NCBI RefSeq assembly: GCF_014197435.1
Contig: NZ_JACIFP010000001.1
Coordinates: 1,240,001 to 1,304,000 of the forward strand
DNA: 64,000 nt
Direction: 5' to 3'
Source of the DNA: Gordonia humi
Lineage (GTDB): Bacteria > Actinomycetota > Actinomycetes > Mycobacteriales > Mycobacteriaceae
The translations under genes were made by a program, and so were the position numbers. The notes below the pieces were generated by a model, which was not told the origin of the DNA, searched no databases, and worked only from the letters and a program-made list of their open reading frames with translations. Of the stretch, positions 1 to 7,989 are shown in pieces (the first letter of the stretch is position 1; each line of letters begins with the position of its first letter).

Positions 1-240
1 TTCACCGACACCGCCGAACCGATCATCGACTACGCGGGCGTCAAGGCCACCGAGACCTGGCGGTTCGCCCCGTTCTTCCACGCTCTCCTCGACGGTGGGG
101 TCTACGCCCCGCCGAGCGCATTCGAGGCGTGGTTCGTGTCCGCGGCGCTCGACGACGACGCGTTCTCGCGTATCGCCGACGCCCTGCCCGCGGCCGCGGC
201 AGCCGCTGCCGCCGCCGTCGCACCCGGAGAGGTGAACTGA
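1..240 (+). CDS. hemL: Glutamate-1-semialdehyde 2,1-aminomutase, C-terminal end (partial)
   Basis: Frame 1 is open from the window edge to the TGA at 238-240, giving the last 79 residues of a protein. The stretch [20 protein letters not shown] followed by an alanine-rich tail is characteristic of the C-terminus of HemL, the PLP enzyme that converts glutamate-1-semialdehyde to 5-aminolevulinate in tetrapyrrole synthesis. The PLP lysine and the start lie upstream of the window. The stop overlaps the next start as ATGA. A heme-precursor gene directly before cytochrome c assembly genes fits the mycobacterial gene order. Identification rests on the C-terminal signature and on context. Confidence 0.85.
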   Translation, partial: FTDTAEPIIDYAGVKATETWRFAPFFHALLDGGVYAPPSAFEAWFVSAALDDDAFSRIADALPAAAAAAAAAVAPGEVN

Positions 241-866
241 TGAAGACCATCGTCCACATGATGCGTCACGGCGAGGTCCACAACCCGGAGGGAATCCTCT
301 ACGGTCGTCTGCCCGGCTTCCGGCTCGCCGAGAACGGCCGCGATCAGGCCCAGCGGGTGTCCGACGCCCTCGCCGACCACGACATCACCCACGTGTTCGC
401 CTCACCCCTGCAGCGCGCGCAGGAGACCGCGACGCCGATCGCCTCGTCGCACGGTCTGCGGATCGAGACCATCGACAACCTGATCGAGGCGGGCAATCAG
501 TTCGAGGGACTGCGGGTGGCCGTCGGCGACGGCGCCCTCCGTCAGCCCCGGCACTGGCCCAAACTCCGCAACCCCTTCACCCCGTCGTGGGGCGAACCGT
601 ACATCAACATCGCGCACCGCATGCTCGGCGCCGCTAACGAGGCGCGCGACGCCGCCCGCGGCCACGAGGCCGTGTGCGTCAGCCACCAACTGCCGGTCTA
701 CACGCTGCGCCGATTCCTCGAGGGCCGTCGCCTGTGGCACGATCCGCGGATCCGGCAGTGCTCGCTGGCGTCGCTGACGAGCCTCGTCTACGACGACGAC
801 GAGCTCGTCGACATCGTGTACTCCGAGCCCGCGGGCGCATCCGACCCGCGCATCACCGGAGCGTGA
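240..866 (+). CDS. Histidine phosphatase (phosphoglycerate mutase-like) family protein
   Basis: A 208-residue protein starting [18 protein letters not shown]. The RHG motif near residue 9 carries the phospho-accepting histidine of the histidine phosphatase superfamily. ASPLQRAQET (about residue 53) and VSHQLPV (about residue 142) supply the other conserved active-site arginine and histidine. The ATG at 240 overlaps the hemL stop as ATGA, and the stop overlaps the next start as GTGA, so the gene is translationally coupled on both sides. Mycobacteria have the same gene between hemL and the ccs genes. The substrate is unknown and glycolytic mutase activity should not be assumed. Confidence 0.88.
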   Translation: MKTIVHMMRHGEVHNPEGILYGRLPGFRLAENGRDQAQRVSDALADHDITHVFASPLQRAQETATPIASSHGLRIETIDNLIEAGNQFEGLRVAVGDGALRQPRHWPKLRNPFTPSWGEPYINIAHRMLGAANEARDAARGHEAVCVSHQLPVYTLRRFLEGRRLWHDPRIRQCSLASLTSLVYDDDELVDIVYSEPAGASDPRITGA

Positions 867-1486
867 GCGCGATGCGCCGCACCCACCGCGCGGCGGCCGC
901 CGCCCTCGCGGCCATCGCCTCGGTCGGACTCGTCACGGCGTGCAGCACCGGCGACGACGCCGTCGCACAGAACCAGTCCAACCAGTTCGTCTCGCCCGGC
1001 GGCAAGCTCGACATCGACTACCCCGTCGGCGAGCGCAAAGCCGCGGGCCGGGTGAGCGCCCCCGATCTGCTCACCGGCGAGACGATCGACCTCGACCAGT
1101 TCGCGGGCGACGTCGTGGTGATCAACGTGTGGGCGTCCTGGTGCGCGCCGTGCCGCAAGGAGTTCACCGAACTCGAGGCCACGTACCAGGCGACCAAGGA
1201 CAAGGGCGTGGCGTTCCTCGGCCTCGACTTCCGCGACAGCAAGTCGAACGCGCAGGACTTCTTCGCCGACAACAAGGTCAGTTACCGGTCGATGTTCGAC
1301 TACGGCGGCGCGACGATCGCCGCGCTCGGTGTGCCGGTCGGCGCGGTCCCGACCACGATCATCCTGGACCGGCAGCACCGTCCGGCCAAGGTCTTCCTCA
1401 AGGCGATCACCGAGCAGAGCCTGACCGAGGCGGTGCTCGACGTGGCCGCTGAGGAGCCCGCACCCACCGCGAAGCGGCCCGAATGA
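863..1486 (+). CDS. TlpA/ResA-like thiol-disulfide oxidoreductase lipoprotein
   Basis: A secreted thioredoxin-fold protein of about 207 residues. The N-terminus has arginines, a hydrophobic segment and a lipobox ending VTAC, placing the lipidated cysteine at residue 27. The thioredoxin active site WCAPC has cysteines at about residues 94 and 97, and a cis-proline motif GAVPTT follows. In System II cytochrome c maturation such proteins reduce apocytochrome CXXCH thiols outside the membrane, using electrons passed by CcdA. The GTG at 863 overlaps the upstream stop (GTGA); the ATG at 872 is an alternative start that keeps the signal peptide. It is coupled to ccdA through ATGA at 1483-1486. Confidence 0.88.
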   Translation: MSAMRRTHRAAAAALAAIASVGLVTACSTGDDAVAQNQSNQFVSPGGKLDIDYPVGERKAAGRVSAPDLLTGETIDLDQFAGDVVVINVWASWCAPCRKEFTELEATYQATKDKGVAFLGLDFRDSKSNAQDFFADNKVSYRSMFDYGGATIAALGVPVGAVPTTIILDRQHRPAKVFLKAITEQSLTEAVLDVAAEEPAPTAKRPE

Positions 1487-2292
1487 ACGAGGTCGTCCTG
1501 GCCGACGTCGGCCAGTCGTTCGCCACGACCGTCGTCTCGGGGCCGTTGCTGTTGGCCGTCGGCGCCTGTGTGATCACCGGATTCGTCTCGTTCGCGTCGC
1601 CGTGCGTGGTACCGCTGGTGCCCGGCTATCTGTCGTATCTGGCGGGGCTCGTCGGCGCCGAGGCGCCCGCCGTCGCGGTCGGCGAGGAACGCAAGAACGG
1701 GCGGTGGCGGGTGGTCGGCGCCGCCGGGCTGTTCGTACTCGGCTTCACCGCCGTCTACGTGCTGGCGACCGCGGCGATCTTCGGGGCGACGTCGCTGTTC
1801 CTGGACACCGACCGCCTCGAGCTGGTGCAGCGGATCGGCGGTGTGATCACCATCGTGATGGGCCTGGTGTTCCTCGGCATGATCCCGTTTCTGCAGCGAG
1901 ATCGGAAGATGGCGCCGCGCCGCTACTCGAATGTGATCGGCGCACCGATCCTCGGGGCCGTGTTCGCCGTCGGCTGGATCCCGTGCAGCAGTGCGACGCT
2001 CAGCGCCGTACTGTCCATCTCGCTCTCGACAGAGGGGTCGTCGGCGTGGCGGGGCGCACTCATGGTCACGGCGTACTGTCTGGGGCTGGGCATCCCGTTC
2101 GTGATCCTGGCCGCGTCGTCGGCCTGGGCCGTCCGGAGCCTCGGATTCATTCGGCGGCACGCGCGCGCCATCCAGGTCATCGGCGGCGTAGCGCTCATCG
2201 CGGTCGGTGTCCTGCTGGTCACCGGCGCGTGGAACGACGTCGTCGACTGGTTCCGGATCAGTCTGATGAGCGATGTGGAGTTGCCTGTATGA
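1483..2292 (+). CDS. ccdA: Cytochrome c biogenesis thiol transporter CcdA
   Basis: A 269-residue polytopic membrane protein of the CcdA/DsbD family. The first half has the conserved segment FVSFASPCVVPLVPGYLSYL and the second half GWIPCSSATLSAVL; each contributes one of the paired membrane cysteines that move reducing equivalents from cytoplasmic thioredoxin to the outside. About six to seven hydrophobic segments are visible. It overlaps the TlpA-like gene before it and the resB gene after it, both as ATGA. The likely partner is the TlpA-like lipoprotein encoded immediately upstream. Confidence 0.93.
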   Translation: MNEVVLADVGQSFATTVVSGPLLLAVGACVITGFVSFASPCVVPLVPGYLSYLAGLVGAEAPAVAVGEERKNGRWRVVGAAGLFVLGFTAVYVLATAAIFGATSLFLDTDRLELVQRIGGVITIVMGLVFLGMIPFLQRDRKMAPRRYSNVIGAPILGAVFAVGWIPCSSATLSAVLSISLSTEGSSAWRGALMVTAYCLGLGIPFVILAASSAWAVRSLGFIRRHARAIQVIGGVALIAVGVLLVTGAWNDVVDWFRISLMSDVELPV

Positions 2293-3947
2293 GTTCGGCG
2301 CAGAGTCCGGTGCAACGATTCGTCGTAGTACCGCTTCGTAAGACGTGGCGCGGCCTCACCTCGATGCGGACGGCGCTCGCGCTGCTGTTCCTGCTCGCAC
2401 TGGCCGCGATCCCGGGGGCCCTGCTTCCGCAACGCGAACTCAACGAGCAGAAGACCCTCGACTACATCAAGGACAAGGGCGCGCTCGGGGAGTGGATGGA
2501 CCGAGTCCAGTTGTTCGACGTGTTCTCGTCGACGTGGTTCACCGCGATCTACCTCCTGCTGTTCCTGTCCCTGATCGGATGCCTCACCCCGCGCATCTGG
2601 GAGCACTACAAGGCCTACCGCACCCCGCCGGTCGCCGCTCCCCGCAACCTGAAGCGCCTGCCTCGCCACATCACCGAGACCGTCGACGGTTCGCCCGAAG
2701 AGGTCGCGGAGACCATCTCCGGCAATCTCCGCGGCTGGCGTAAACGCACGCGCGTCGTCGAGCCGTCCGATAGGTTCCCGCACGGCGCCGTGGAGGTGTC
2801 CGCCGAGAAGGGCTACCTCCGCGAGCTGGGCAACCTCGTCTTCCACTTCGCCCTGCTGGCCCTGCTCGTGGCGCTCGCCGTCGGCAAGATGCTCGGCTAC
2901 GAGGGCTCGCGCACGCTCGTCGCGGGCGACGACCAGGTGCTCTGCAACACCTCGACCGCCGTCTACGACACCTTCCGTTCGGGCGCCCTCGTCGACGGCA
3001 CCGGCCTGGCCCCGTTCTGCATCCGCGTCGACGACTTCTCGGCGACGTTCCTGCCGAACGGCCAACCCGACATGTACGACGCGAAGATGGCCTACACCGA
3101 CGATGTGGCGAAGGCCCCCGACCAGTGGAGCACCGCATCGGTACGGGTCAACAAGCCGTTGCGCATCGCGGGCGACCGCGTGTACGTCCTCGGCAACGGC
3201 TTCGCGCCGACCTTCACGGTGACCTTCCCCAACGGGGACACCAGGACTCAGACCGCGCCGTTCCTCCCTCAGTCGACGCAGACCATGCTGTCCGAGGGGG
3301 CGGTGCGCTTCGAGACGCCCGCGGGCATGTACCCCGACCCGGACGTGCGCCGCAAGAATCAGGTCGCCATCCAGGGACTCTTCGCTCCGGATCCGGTGTT
3401 CGGTCACGGCGGCCTGCTCAATTCGCAGTCGCCGATCGTGAACAATCCGACGGTGGCGATCCGGGTGTTCCAGGGCGACTCGGGCATCGACTCCGGCAAA
3501 CCGCAGAACGTCTACTCGCTCGATCAACAGCTCATCGACCAGGGCCGACTGAATCAGAAGGCGTCGGTGAACCTCGAACAGGGGCAGGACACCGTCCTCG
3601 AAGACGGCACCCGAGTGTCGTTCGACGGTTACAAGCGCTGGGTGTCGATCCAGGTCTCGCACGATCCGGCCCAGTTGTGGGTGCTGGTGTCGGCCGTCGC
3701 GATGGTGCTCGGACTCGTGGTGTCGCTGATGATCCGTCGACGTCGGATCTGGGCGCGTCTGGTGCCCGCACCGTCGGCTGCCGAGGGAAGTGACGGGCCA
3801 GACCTTGAAAACGACGAAGTCCGACGTACTGTAGTAGAAGTGGCCGGGCTGGCCCGCACCGATCAGGCGGGCTGGGGCGACGGCTTCGAAGACCAGGCGC
3901 GCGGTCTGCTGACCGACGCCGAGAGCCGCAGGCGCCGCACGCTGTGA
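2289..3947 (+). CDS. resB: Cytochrome c biogenesis protein ResB (Ccs1)
   Basis: A 552-residue ResB-family protein. Early membrane segments are visible at about residues 27-45 and 78-98, another at about 178-198, then a long extracytoplasmic domain, and a last segment near residues 463-482 followed by a charged cytoplasmic tail. ResB and CcsA/CcsB form the System II complex that delivers heme across the membrane and attaches it to apocytochrome c. The start at 2289 overlaps the ccdA stop as ATGA. After the stop, 28 bases with a GAAGGA ribosome site precede ccsB. The variable C-terminal tail is longer than in minimal ResB proteins. Confidence 0.93.
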   Translation: MSSAQSPVQRFVVVPLRKTWRGLTSMRTALALLFLLALAAIPGALLPQRELNEQKTLDYIKDKGALGEWMDRVQLFDVFSSTWFTAIYLLLFLSLIGCLTPRIWEHYKAYRTPPVAAPRNLKRLPRHITETVDGSPEEVAETISGNLRGWRKRTRVVEPSDRFPHGAVEVSAEKGYLRELGNLVFHFALLALLVALAVGKMLGYEGSRTLVAGDDQVLCNTSTAVYDTFRSGALVDGTGLAPFCIRVDDFSATFLPNGQPDMYDAKMAYTDDVAKAPDQWSTASVRVNKPLRIAGDRVYVLGNGFAPTFTVTFPNGDTRTQTAPFLPQSTQTMLSEGAVRFETPAGMYPDPDVRRKNQVAIQGLFAPDPVFGHGGLLNSQSPIVNNPTVAIRVFQGDSGIDSGKPQNVYSLDQQLIDQGRLNQKASVNLEQGQDTVLEDGTRVSFDGYKRWVSIQVSHDPAQLWVLVSAVAMVLGLVVSLMIRRRRIWARLVPAPSAAEGSDGPDLENDEVRRTVVEVAGLARTDQAGWGDGFEDQARGLLTDAESRRRRTL

Positions 3948-3975
3948 TGCGCGAGTTCGAAGAGAAGGAACACTG

Positions 3976-4986
3976 ATGGAAGAGTCGGGTTACGTCAACG
4001 AGACGCTCGGCCAGTACTCCGACTGGTTCTACGCGACGGCGATCACGGTGTACGCGATCGCCATGGTCCTGTTCCTCGCGTCGCTCGCCTCGGCGAGATT
4101 CGCCAAGATCGAGAAGCAGCAGCAGGAGCGTGAGCTGGTCGGCGCGGGTGTCGCGGTCTCCGCCGACGACCGTGTACCCGGCCGCGTGGCCGGCCCGGGG
4201 CCGAGGCGCCGCGAGGCGGGCGAACGACTGGCGTCCATGGCGTACCCGGTGGTGTGGGTGGGTCTTGCCGCGCATCTGACGTCCATCGTGCTGCGCGGTG
4301 TCGCGACCGACCGCGCCCCGTGGGGCAACATGTACGAGTTCATCTCGCTGACGACCATCGCGTGCGTCGTCGCAGGCGTCGTCGTGCTGCGGAGGCGGGA
4401 GCAGCGGCCGCTGCTGAGCTTCGTGCTCATCCCGGTGATCCTGCTCATGTTCATCGCGGGCAAGTTCCTCTACACCCAGCCCGCGCCGGTCGTGCCCGCC
4501 CTGAAGTCGTACTGGCTCGCGATCCACGTCTCGATCATCTCGATCTCGTCGGGCATTCTGCTGGTCTCGGGCGTGGCCAGCATCCTGTACCTGGTGAAAC
4601 AGCAGTGGGACGTCGAGGCGGACGAGACCGCGAGTGGAGTCGGCGGCGGCCTCCGGCGGCTGCTCGGGCACCTGCCGTCGACCGAGTCTCTCGACCGACT
4701 CGCCTACAAGTGCGTGGTGATCGGCTTCCCGCTGTTCGGTCTGGGTGTCATCTGCGGCGCGATCTGGGCCGAGTCGGCTTGGGGGCGCTTCTGGGGCTGG
4801 GACCCCAAGGAGACGGTCTCGTTCATCGCGTGGATCGTCTACGCGGCCTACCTGCACGCCCGTGCGACGGCCGGTTGGCGCAACGCCGCCGCGTGGATCA
4901 ACGTCGCAGGTTTCGTCTCGCTTCTCTTCAATCTCTTCGCGATCAACCTGGTGGTGTCCGGCCTGCACTCGTACGCGGGCCTGTAA
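3976..4986 (+). CDS. ccsB: Cytochrome c heme lyase subunit CcsA/CcsB
   Basis: A 336-residue integral membrane protein with about eight hydrophobic segments. The tryptophan-rich WWD-type heme-handling signature is present as WGRFWGWDPKETVSFIAWIV near residue 270. A conserved segment WGNMYEFISL lies near residue 116 and the C-terminus ends in a hydrophobic helix with HSYAGL. Family members bind heme through histidines beside the WWD loop and ligate it to apocytochrome with ResB. A cytoplasmic loop of about 45 residues after the first helix is usual in actinobacterial versions. It is the last gene of the operon and is followed by a hairpin at 4992-5020. Confidence 0.94.
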   Translation: MEESGYVNETLGQYSDWFYATAITVYAIAMVLFLASLASARFAKIEKQQQERELVGAGVAVSADDRVPGRVAGPGPRRREAGERLASMAYPVVWVGLAAHLTSIVLRGVATDRAPWGNMYEFISLTTIACVVAGVVVLRRREQRPLLSFVLIPVILLMFIAGKFLYTQPAPVVPALKSYWLAIHVSIISISSGILLVSGVASILYLVKQQWDVEADETASGVGGGLRRLLGHLPSTESLDRLAYKCVVIGFPLFGLGVICGAIWAESAWGRFWGWDPKETVSFIAWIVYAAYLHARATAGWRNAAAWINVAGFVSLLFNLFAINLVVSGLHSYAGL

Positions 4987-4991
4987 GGGGT

Positions 4992-5020
4992 TCGACTCCG
5001 GATCTCGTGACCGGAGTCGA
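4992..5020. terminator. Hairpin between convergent ccsB and small membrane gene
   Basis: Perfect 10-bp inverted repeat (4992-5001 with 5011-5020, arm TCGACTCCGG) around a 9-base loop, starting six bases after the ccsB stop and ending just before the stop of the opposing gene. Position and symmetry suggest a bidirectional terminator. There is no clear T-run, which is common in high-GC actinobacteria. Confidence 0.6.
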
Positions 5021-5021
5021 G

Positions 5022-5195
5022 TCACTTCAGTGTGCGCAGGAAGTCCGGATCGTCGTCGGGTCCCTTGGGTGCTTCGCGGCGCGGGCGCCGGTCGGGCACC
5101 CGCTGCCCGTTCGACGCGGAGTCCTGCAGGCCGGCGAGACGCCAACCGACGAATGCCACCGAGCAGACGAGTACTGCAACGAATATGTAGATCAT
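5022..5195 (-). CDS. Small single-pass membrane protein, unknown function
   Basis: A 57-residue protein starting MIYIFVAVLVCSVAFVGWRL, one hydrophobic helix followed by a polar, proline- and arginine-rich tail ending DDDPDFLRTLK. The ATG at 5195 has an AGGAGG 11 bases upstream; a GTG at 5207 in the same frame is possible but sits on top of the ribosome site. It is convergent with ccsB and monocistronic. A small membrane protein in this position recurs in related actinobacteria from memory, but no function can be assigned. Confidence 0.7.
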   Translation of the reverse strand: MIYIFVAVLVCSVAFVGWRLAGLQDSASNGQRVPDRRPRREAPKGPDDDPDFLRTLK

Positions 5196-5292
5196 GACAA
5201 CGGCCACCTCCTACAGTTCACCGTACCCGGGAACCATGAGGGGTGGCCGTTTTGTCTCACTCGGAGGCCGGCGGCGTCGTCGACGCCGTAGG

Positions 5293-5520
5293 TCAGGAGC
5301 GATTGAGCAGCGCGACGACGTCGGCTTCGCGGAACCGGCGGTGGCCGCCCGGGGTGCGGATCGACTTCAGCACGCCGGACGAGGCCCAGCGGGCGACGGT
5401 CTTCGGGTTCACATTGAACATCGCGGCGACCTGGCCGGGGGTCAGGTTGTGCTGCGTGGCGAGTGCGGGGGTGATGATTCCGCCGGTGGTCTGCTCGTCG
5501 GTGTCGGCGACTGCGGTCAT
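5293..5520 (-). CDS. BldC-family MerR-like helix-turn-helix DNA-binding protein
   Basis: A 75-residue protein. The core LTPGQVAAMFNVNPKTVARW is a helix-turn-helix, followed by the wing SGVLKSIRTPGGHRRFREAD, the hallmark of BldC and excisionase-like MerR relatives. In streptomycetes BldC is a developmental transcription regulator; related proteins occur throughout actinobacteria as core genes. The ATG at 5520 is preceded by a CAGGAGGTCGA ribosome site. It is monocistronic, with about 270 bases of upstream regulatory DNA shared with the divergent DUF4229 gene. Target genes are unknown. Confidence 0.85.
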   Translation of the reverse strand: MTAVADTDEQTTGGIITPALATQHNLTPGQVAAMFNVNPKTVARWASSGVLKSIRTPGGHRRFREADVVALLNRS

Positions 5521-5686
5521 GGTTCGACCTCCTGATGATTGGTGGGCTTCGTATTCCTTTGTCGCCCGGACGGCTGATTGAGCCGATCGCCCGGTACCTC
5601 TCCATCTGTACACGCTCTTGGGGTGGTTGCTCGAACAGTCAGGTGTAAGTAAAGAGACCGTAATGTCCGTTAGGTGGGGGCCGAAG

Positions 5687-5713
5687 GTCCCGATCGAGCG
5701 ATGGAATCGGGAC
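5687..5713. promoter_or_regulatory. Inverted repeat in the BldC / DUF4229 divergent intergenic region
   Basis: Perfect 8-bp arms GTCCCGAT (5687-5694) and ATCGGGAC (5706-5713) separated by 11 bases. The site lies between two divergent genes and could be an operator for either. The rest of 5521-5790 shows no further structure I could support. Confidence 0.35.
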
Positions 5714-5790
5714 ATTTCCGCACGTGAACGTGCCATGGACGGACCTCATGCGGTCGGTTCCGAGTAGGGCGGAACAAGTAGTCTGTAGGC

Positions 5791-6123
5791 ATGAGTCAAG
5801 ACCGTTCCGATTCCGCCACTTCGAGCGATGCCGCTCCCGCCACGATGGGCAGCCTGATCGGAGCCGTCGCCCTCTACACGGCGGCGCGGCTGGTCCTCGT
5901 CGTGGTCCTCGCCGCGATCATCTTCTTCGCGGGCAAACTGTTCGGTGTCGACGTCCCGATCCTCGTGGCCGCCGTGTTCGGCGTCCTCATCGCCCTGCCG
6001 CTCGGCATGGTCGCGTTCAAGTCGATGCGCCTGCGCGTCAACGACCAGATCGCCCGCATCGACGCCGACCGCGCCGCGCGCCACGCGGACCTCCAGTCCC
6101 GCCTGCGGGGCGAGGAGAAGTGA
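5791..6123 (+). CDS. DUF4229 small membrane protein
   Basis: A 110-residue protein with a polar N-terminal tail, two hydrophobic helices (about residues 25-50 and 55-75) and a charged C-terminus. The spacing, including [15 protein letters not shown] and the short loop to the second helix, resembles the actinobacterial DUF4229 family, whose function is not established. The stop overlaps the next start as GTGA, coupling it to the PLP enzyme gene. Nothing in the sequence links the two biochemically. Confidence 0.7.
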   Translation: MSQDRSDSATSSDAAPATMGSLIGAVALYTAARLVLVVVLAAIIFFAGKLFGVDVPILVAAVFGVLIALPLGMVAFKSMRLRVNDQIARIDADRAARHADLQSRLRGEEK

Positions 6124-7229
6124 GCCTCGCGCGGGTCGTCGAACATGCGACGGATCGGTCGTGGACGGCCGACGCCGTCCGTCGTATCGAAGCCGACGGT
6201 CTACGCAGTGCGGACACGCACCTGCTCAAAGTCGATCTGCCGGCCTGGGCGGAGGCGCCGCGCGGGGTGGAGCTGTATCTGAAGGACGAGTCGACTCATC
6301 CGACGGGCTCGTTGAAGCATCGGCTGGCGCGGTCACTGTTCCTGTACGCGCTCTGCAACGGCTGGATCCGGCCAGACACCACGGTGATCGAGGCGTCGTC
6401 CGGGTCGACCGCGGTGTCGGAGGCGTATTTCGCGAAGCTGATCGGCGTCCCGTTCGTCGCGGTCATGGTCAAGGGCACCTCGCCGCGTAAGACCGAGCTG
6501 ATCGAGGCCCAGGGCGGCATGTGCCACTTCGTCGACTCGCCGTCGGAGATCTACAGCGTCGCAGGACAGTTGGAGGTAGAACTCGGCGGCCACTTCATCG
6601 ATCAGTTCACGATGGCCGAGCGCGCCACCGACTGGCGGGGCAACAACAACATCGCCGAATCGGTGTTCGCGCAGATGGCGCGGGAACCTCACCCGGTGCC
6701 GGAATGGATCGTGGTGGGAGCGGGCACCGGCGGTACGTCGGCGACATTCGGTCGCTATCTGCGGTACCAGCAGCACGACACGCGGCTGGCCGTCGTCGAC
6801 GTGGAGAACTCGGTGTTCCTGCCCGCTTACGAGTCCGGCGACGGCTCGATCGTCTCCGACGGTGCGTCGCGCATCGAGGGCATCGGCCGACCGCGCGTGG
6901 AGCCTTCGTTCGTCTCTCAGGTCATCGACGCCATGATCGGCGTGCCCGACGCCGCATCGGTGGCGGCCGCGCGGTTCCTGTCTCACCGGCTGGGACGCCG
7001 GGTCGGCGGATCCACCGGCACCAACTTCTGGGGTGCGTGCACCCTGCTGGCCGAGATGGTGGCGGCGGGCCGGTCGGGCAGCGTCGTGACGCTGCTCTGC
7101 GACAGCGGCGACCGGTACGACCACACCTACTTCAACGACGACTGGGTGAACGCCCAGGGACTCGACCTGGCACCCGCCACCGAGGTTCTGACGGAGTTCT
7201 TCGCCACGGGGGAGTGGCCGAACTCGTAG
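6120..7229 (+). CDS. PLP-dependent cysteine synthase-family enzyme (Cds1-like)
   Basis: A 369-residue fold-type II PLP enzyme. The Schiff-base lysine is in the motif GSLKHRLA (K66), and the phosphate-binding glycine loop appears as [26 protein letters not shown] binds the substrate carboxylate. This matches the cysteine synthase / cystathionine beta-synthase superfamily. The form with the N-terminal [13 protein letters not shown] stretch resembles mycobacterial Cds1, an L-cysteine desulfhydrase, so sulfide or pyruvate production from cysteine is plausible. The GTG at 6120 overlaps the upstream stop. Cysteine synthesis cannot be excluded from sequence alone. Confidence 0.85.
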   Translation: MSLARVVEHATDRSWTADAVRRIEADGLRSADTHLLKVDLPAWAEAPRGVELYLKDESTHPTGSLKHRLARSLFLYALCNGWIRPDTTVIEASSGSTAVSEAYFAKLIGVPFVAVMVKGTSPRKTELIEAQGGMCHFVDSPSEIYSVAGQLEVELGGHFIDQFTMAERATDWRGNNNIAESVFAQMAREPHPVPEWIVVGAGTGGTSATFGRYLRYQQHDTRLAVVDVENSVFLPAYESGDGSIVSDGASRIEGIGRPRVEPSFVSQVIDAMIGVPDAASVAAARFLSHRLGRRVGGSTGTNFWGACTLLAEMVAAGRSGSVVTLLCDSGDRYDHTYFNDDWVNAQGLDLAPATEVLTEFFATGEWPNS

Positions 7230-7296
7230 TGTTGGCAGACGCGAGGGTCCGTCCGAACCCCTCGTGCACATTCTCTGTCACTGCGAGGGAGCACGC

Positions 7297-7983
7297 ATGC
7301 CGGTGGTCGAAGCCAGGGATCTGGTTCGGGAGTATCGGATGGGCGCCGAACGCGTCCGCGCGCTCGACGGGGCGTCGTTGACCCTCGACGGAGGACAGTT
7401 CGTGTCCGTCGTCGGCCCGTCCGGAGCAGGCAAGTCGACTCTCCTGCACGTGATCGGGGCGCTCGACGCCCCGGACTCGGGAACCATCCGGGTGGACGGC
7501 ACCGACCTGTCCTCGCTCGACGACGACGCGGCCTCGGAGTTCCGTCGCCACCGCGTCGGCTTCATCTTCCAGTTCTTCAACCTGGTGCCGACGCTGTCGG
7601 CGTGGGAGAACGTCGCGCTGCCGAAGCTGCTCGACTCCGCGTCGTTGGCCAAGGCGAAGCCGCGGGCCGTCGAGCTGATGGAACGCGTCGGTCTGGGGGA
7701 TCGCATCGACCACCGGCCGTCGCAGATGTCCGGCGGTCAGATGCAGCGGGTCGCGATCGCCCGTTCGCTCATCATGGATCCGACGATCATCCTGGCCGAC
7801 GAGCCGACCGGCAACCTCGACTCGCAGACCGGCGCCGACGTCCTGTCGCTGCTCGCGGACGTCGCGCATGAGAGCGCGGAGCGACTCGTGCTGATGGTGA
7901 CCCACGACCGCGGTGCCGCGCAGGTCTGCGACCGGGTGGTGACCGTTCGCGACGGGCGGGTCGTCGACCCGGACGCGGACTAG
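7297..7983 (+). CDS. ABC transporter ATP-binding protein (MacB/LolD type)
   Basis: A 228-residue nucleotide-binding subunit: Walker A GPSGAGKST, Q-loop in FIFQFFNLVPTLSAWENV, signature MSGGQMQRVAIARSL, Walker B IILADEPTGNLDS and the H-loop MVTHDRG. The FNLVPTLSAWENV and EPTGNLDS forms are typical of the MacB/LolD/FtsE branch that works with FtsX-like permeases, exactly the type encoded six bases downstream. The ATG at 7297 follows a GAGGGAG ribosome site. These systems are usually mechanotransmitters acting on lipoproteins, envelope stress or peptides rather than classical importers. Confidence 0.92.
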   Translation: MPVVEARDLVREYRMGAERVRALDGASLTLDGGQFVSVVGPSGAGKSTLLHVIGALDAPDSGTIRVDGTDLSSLDDDAASEFRRHRVGFIFQFFNLVPTLSAWENVALPKLLDSASLAKAKPRAVELMERVGLGDRIDHRPSQMSGGQMQRVAIARSLIMDPTIILADEPTGNLDSQTGADVLSLLADVAHESAERLVLMVTHDRGAAQVCDRVVTVRDGRVVDPDAD

Positions 7984-7989
7984 GCAGCG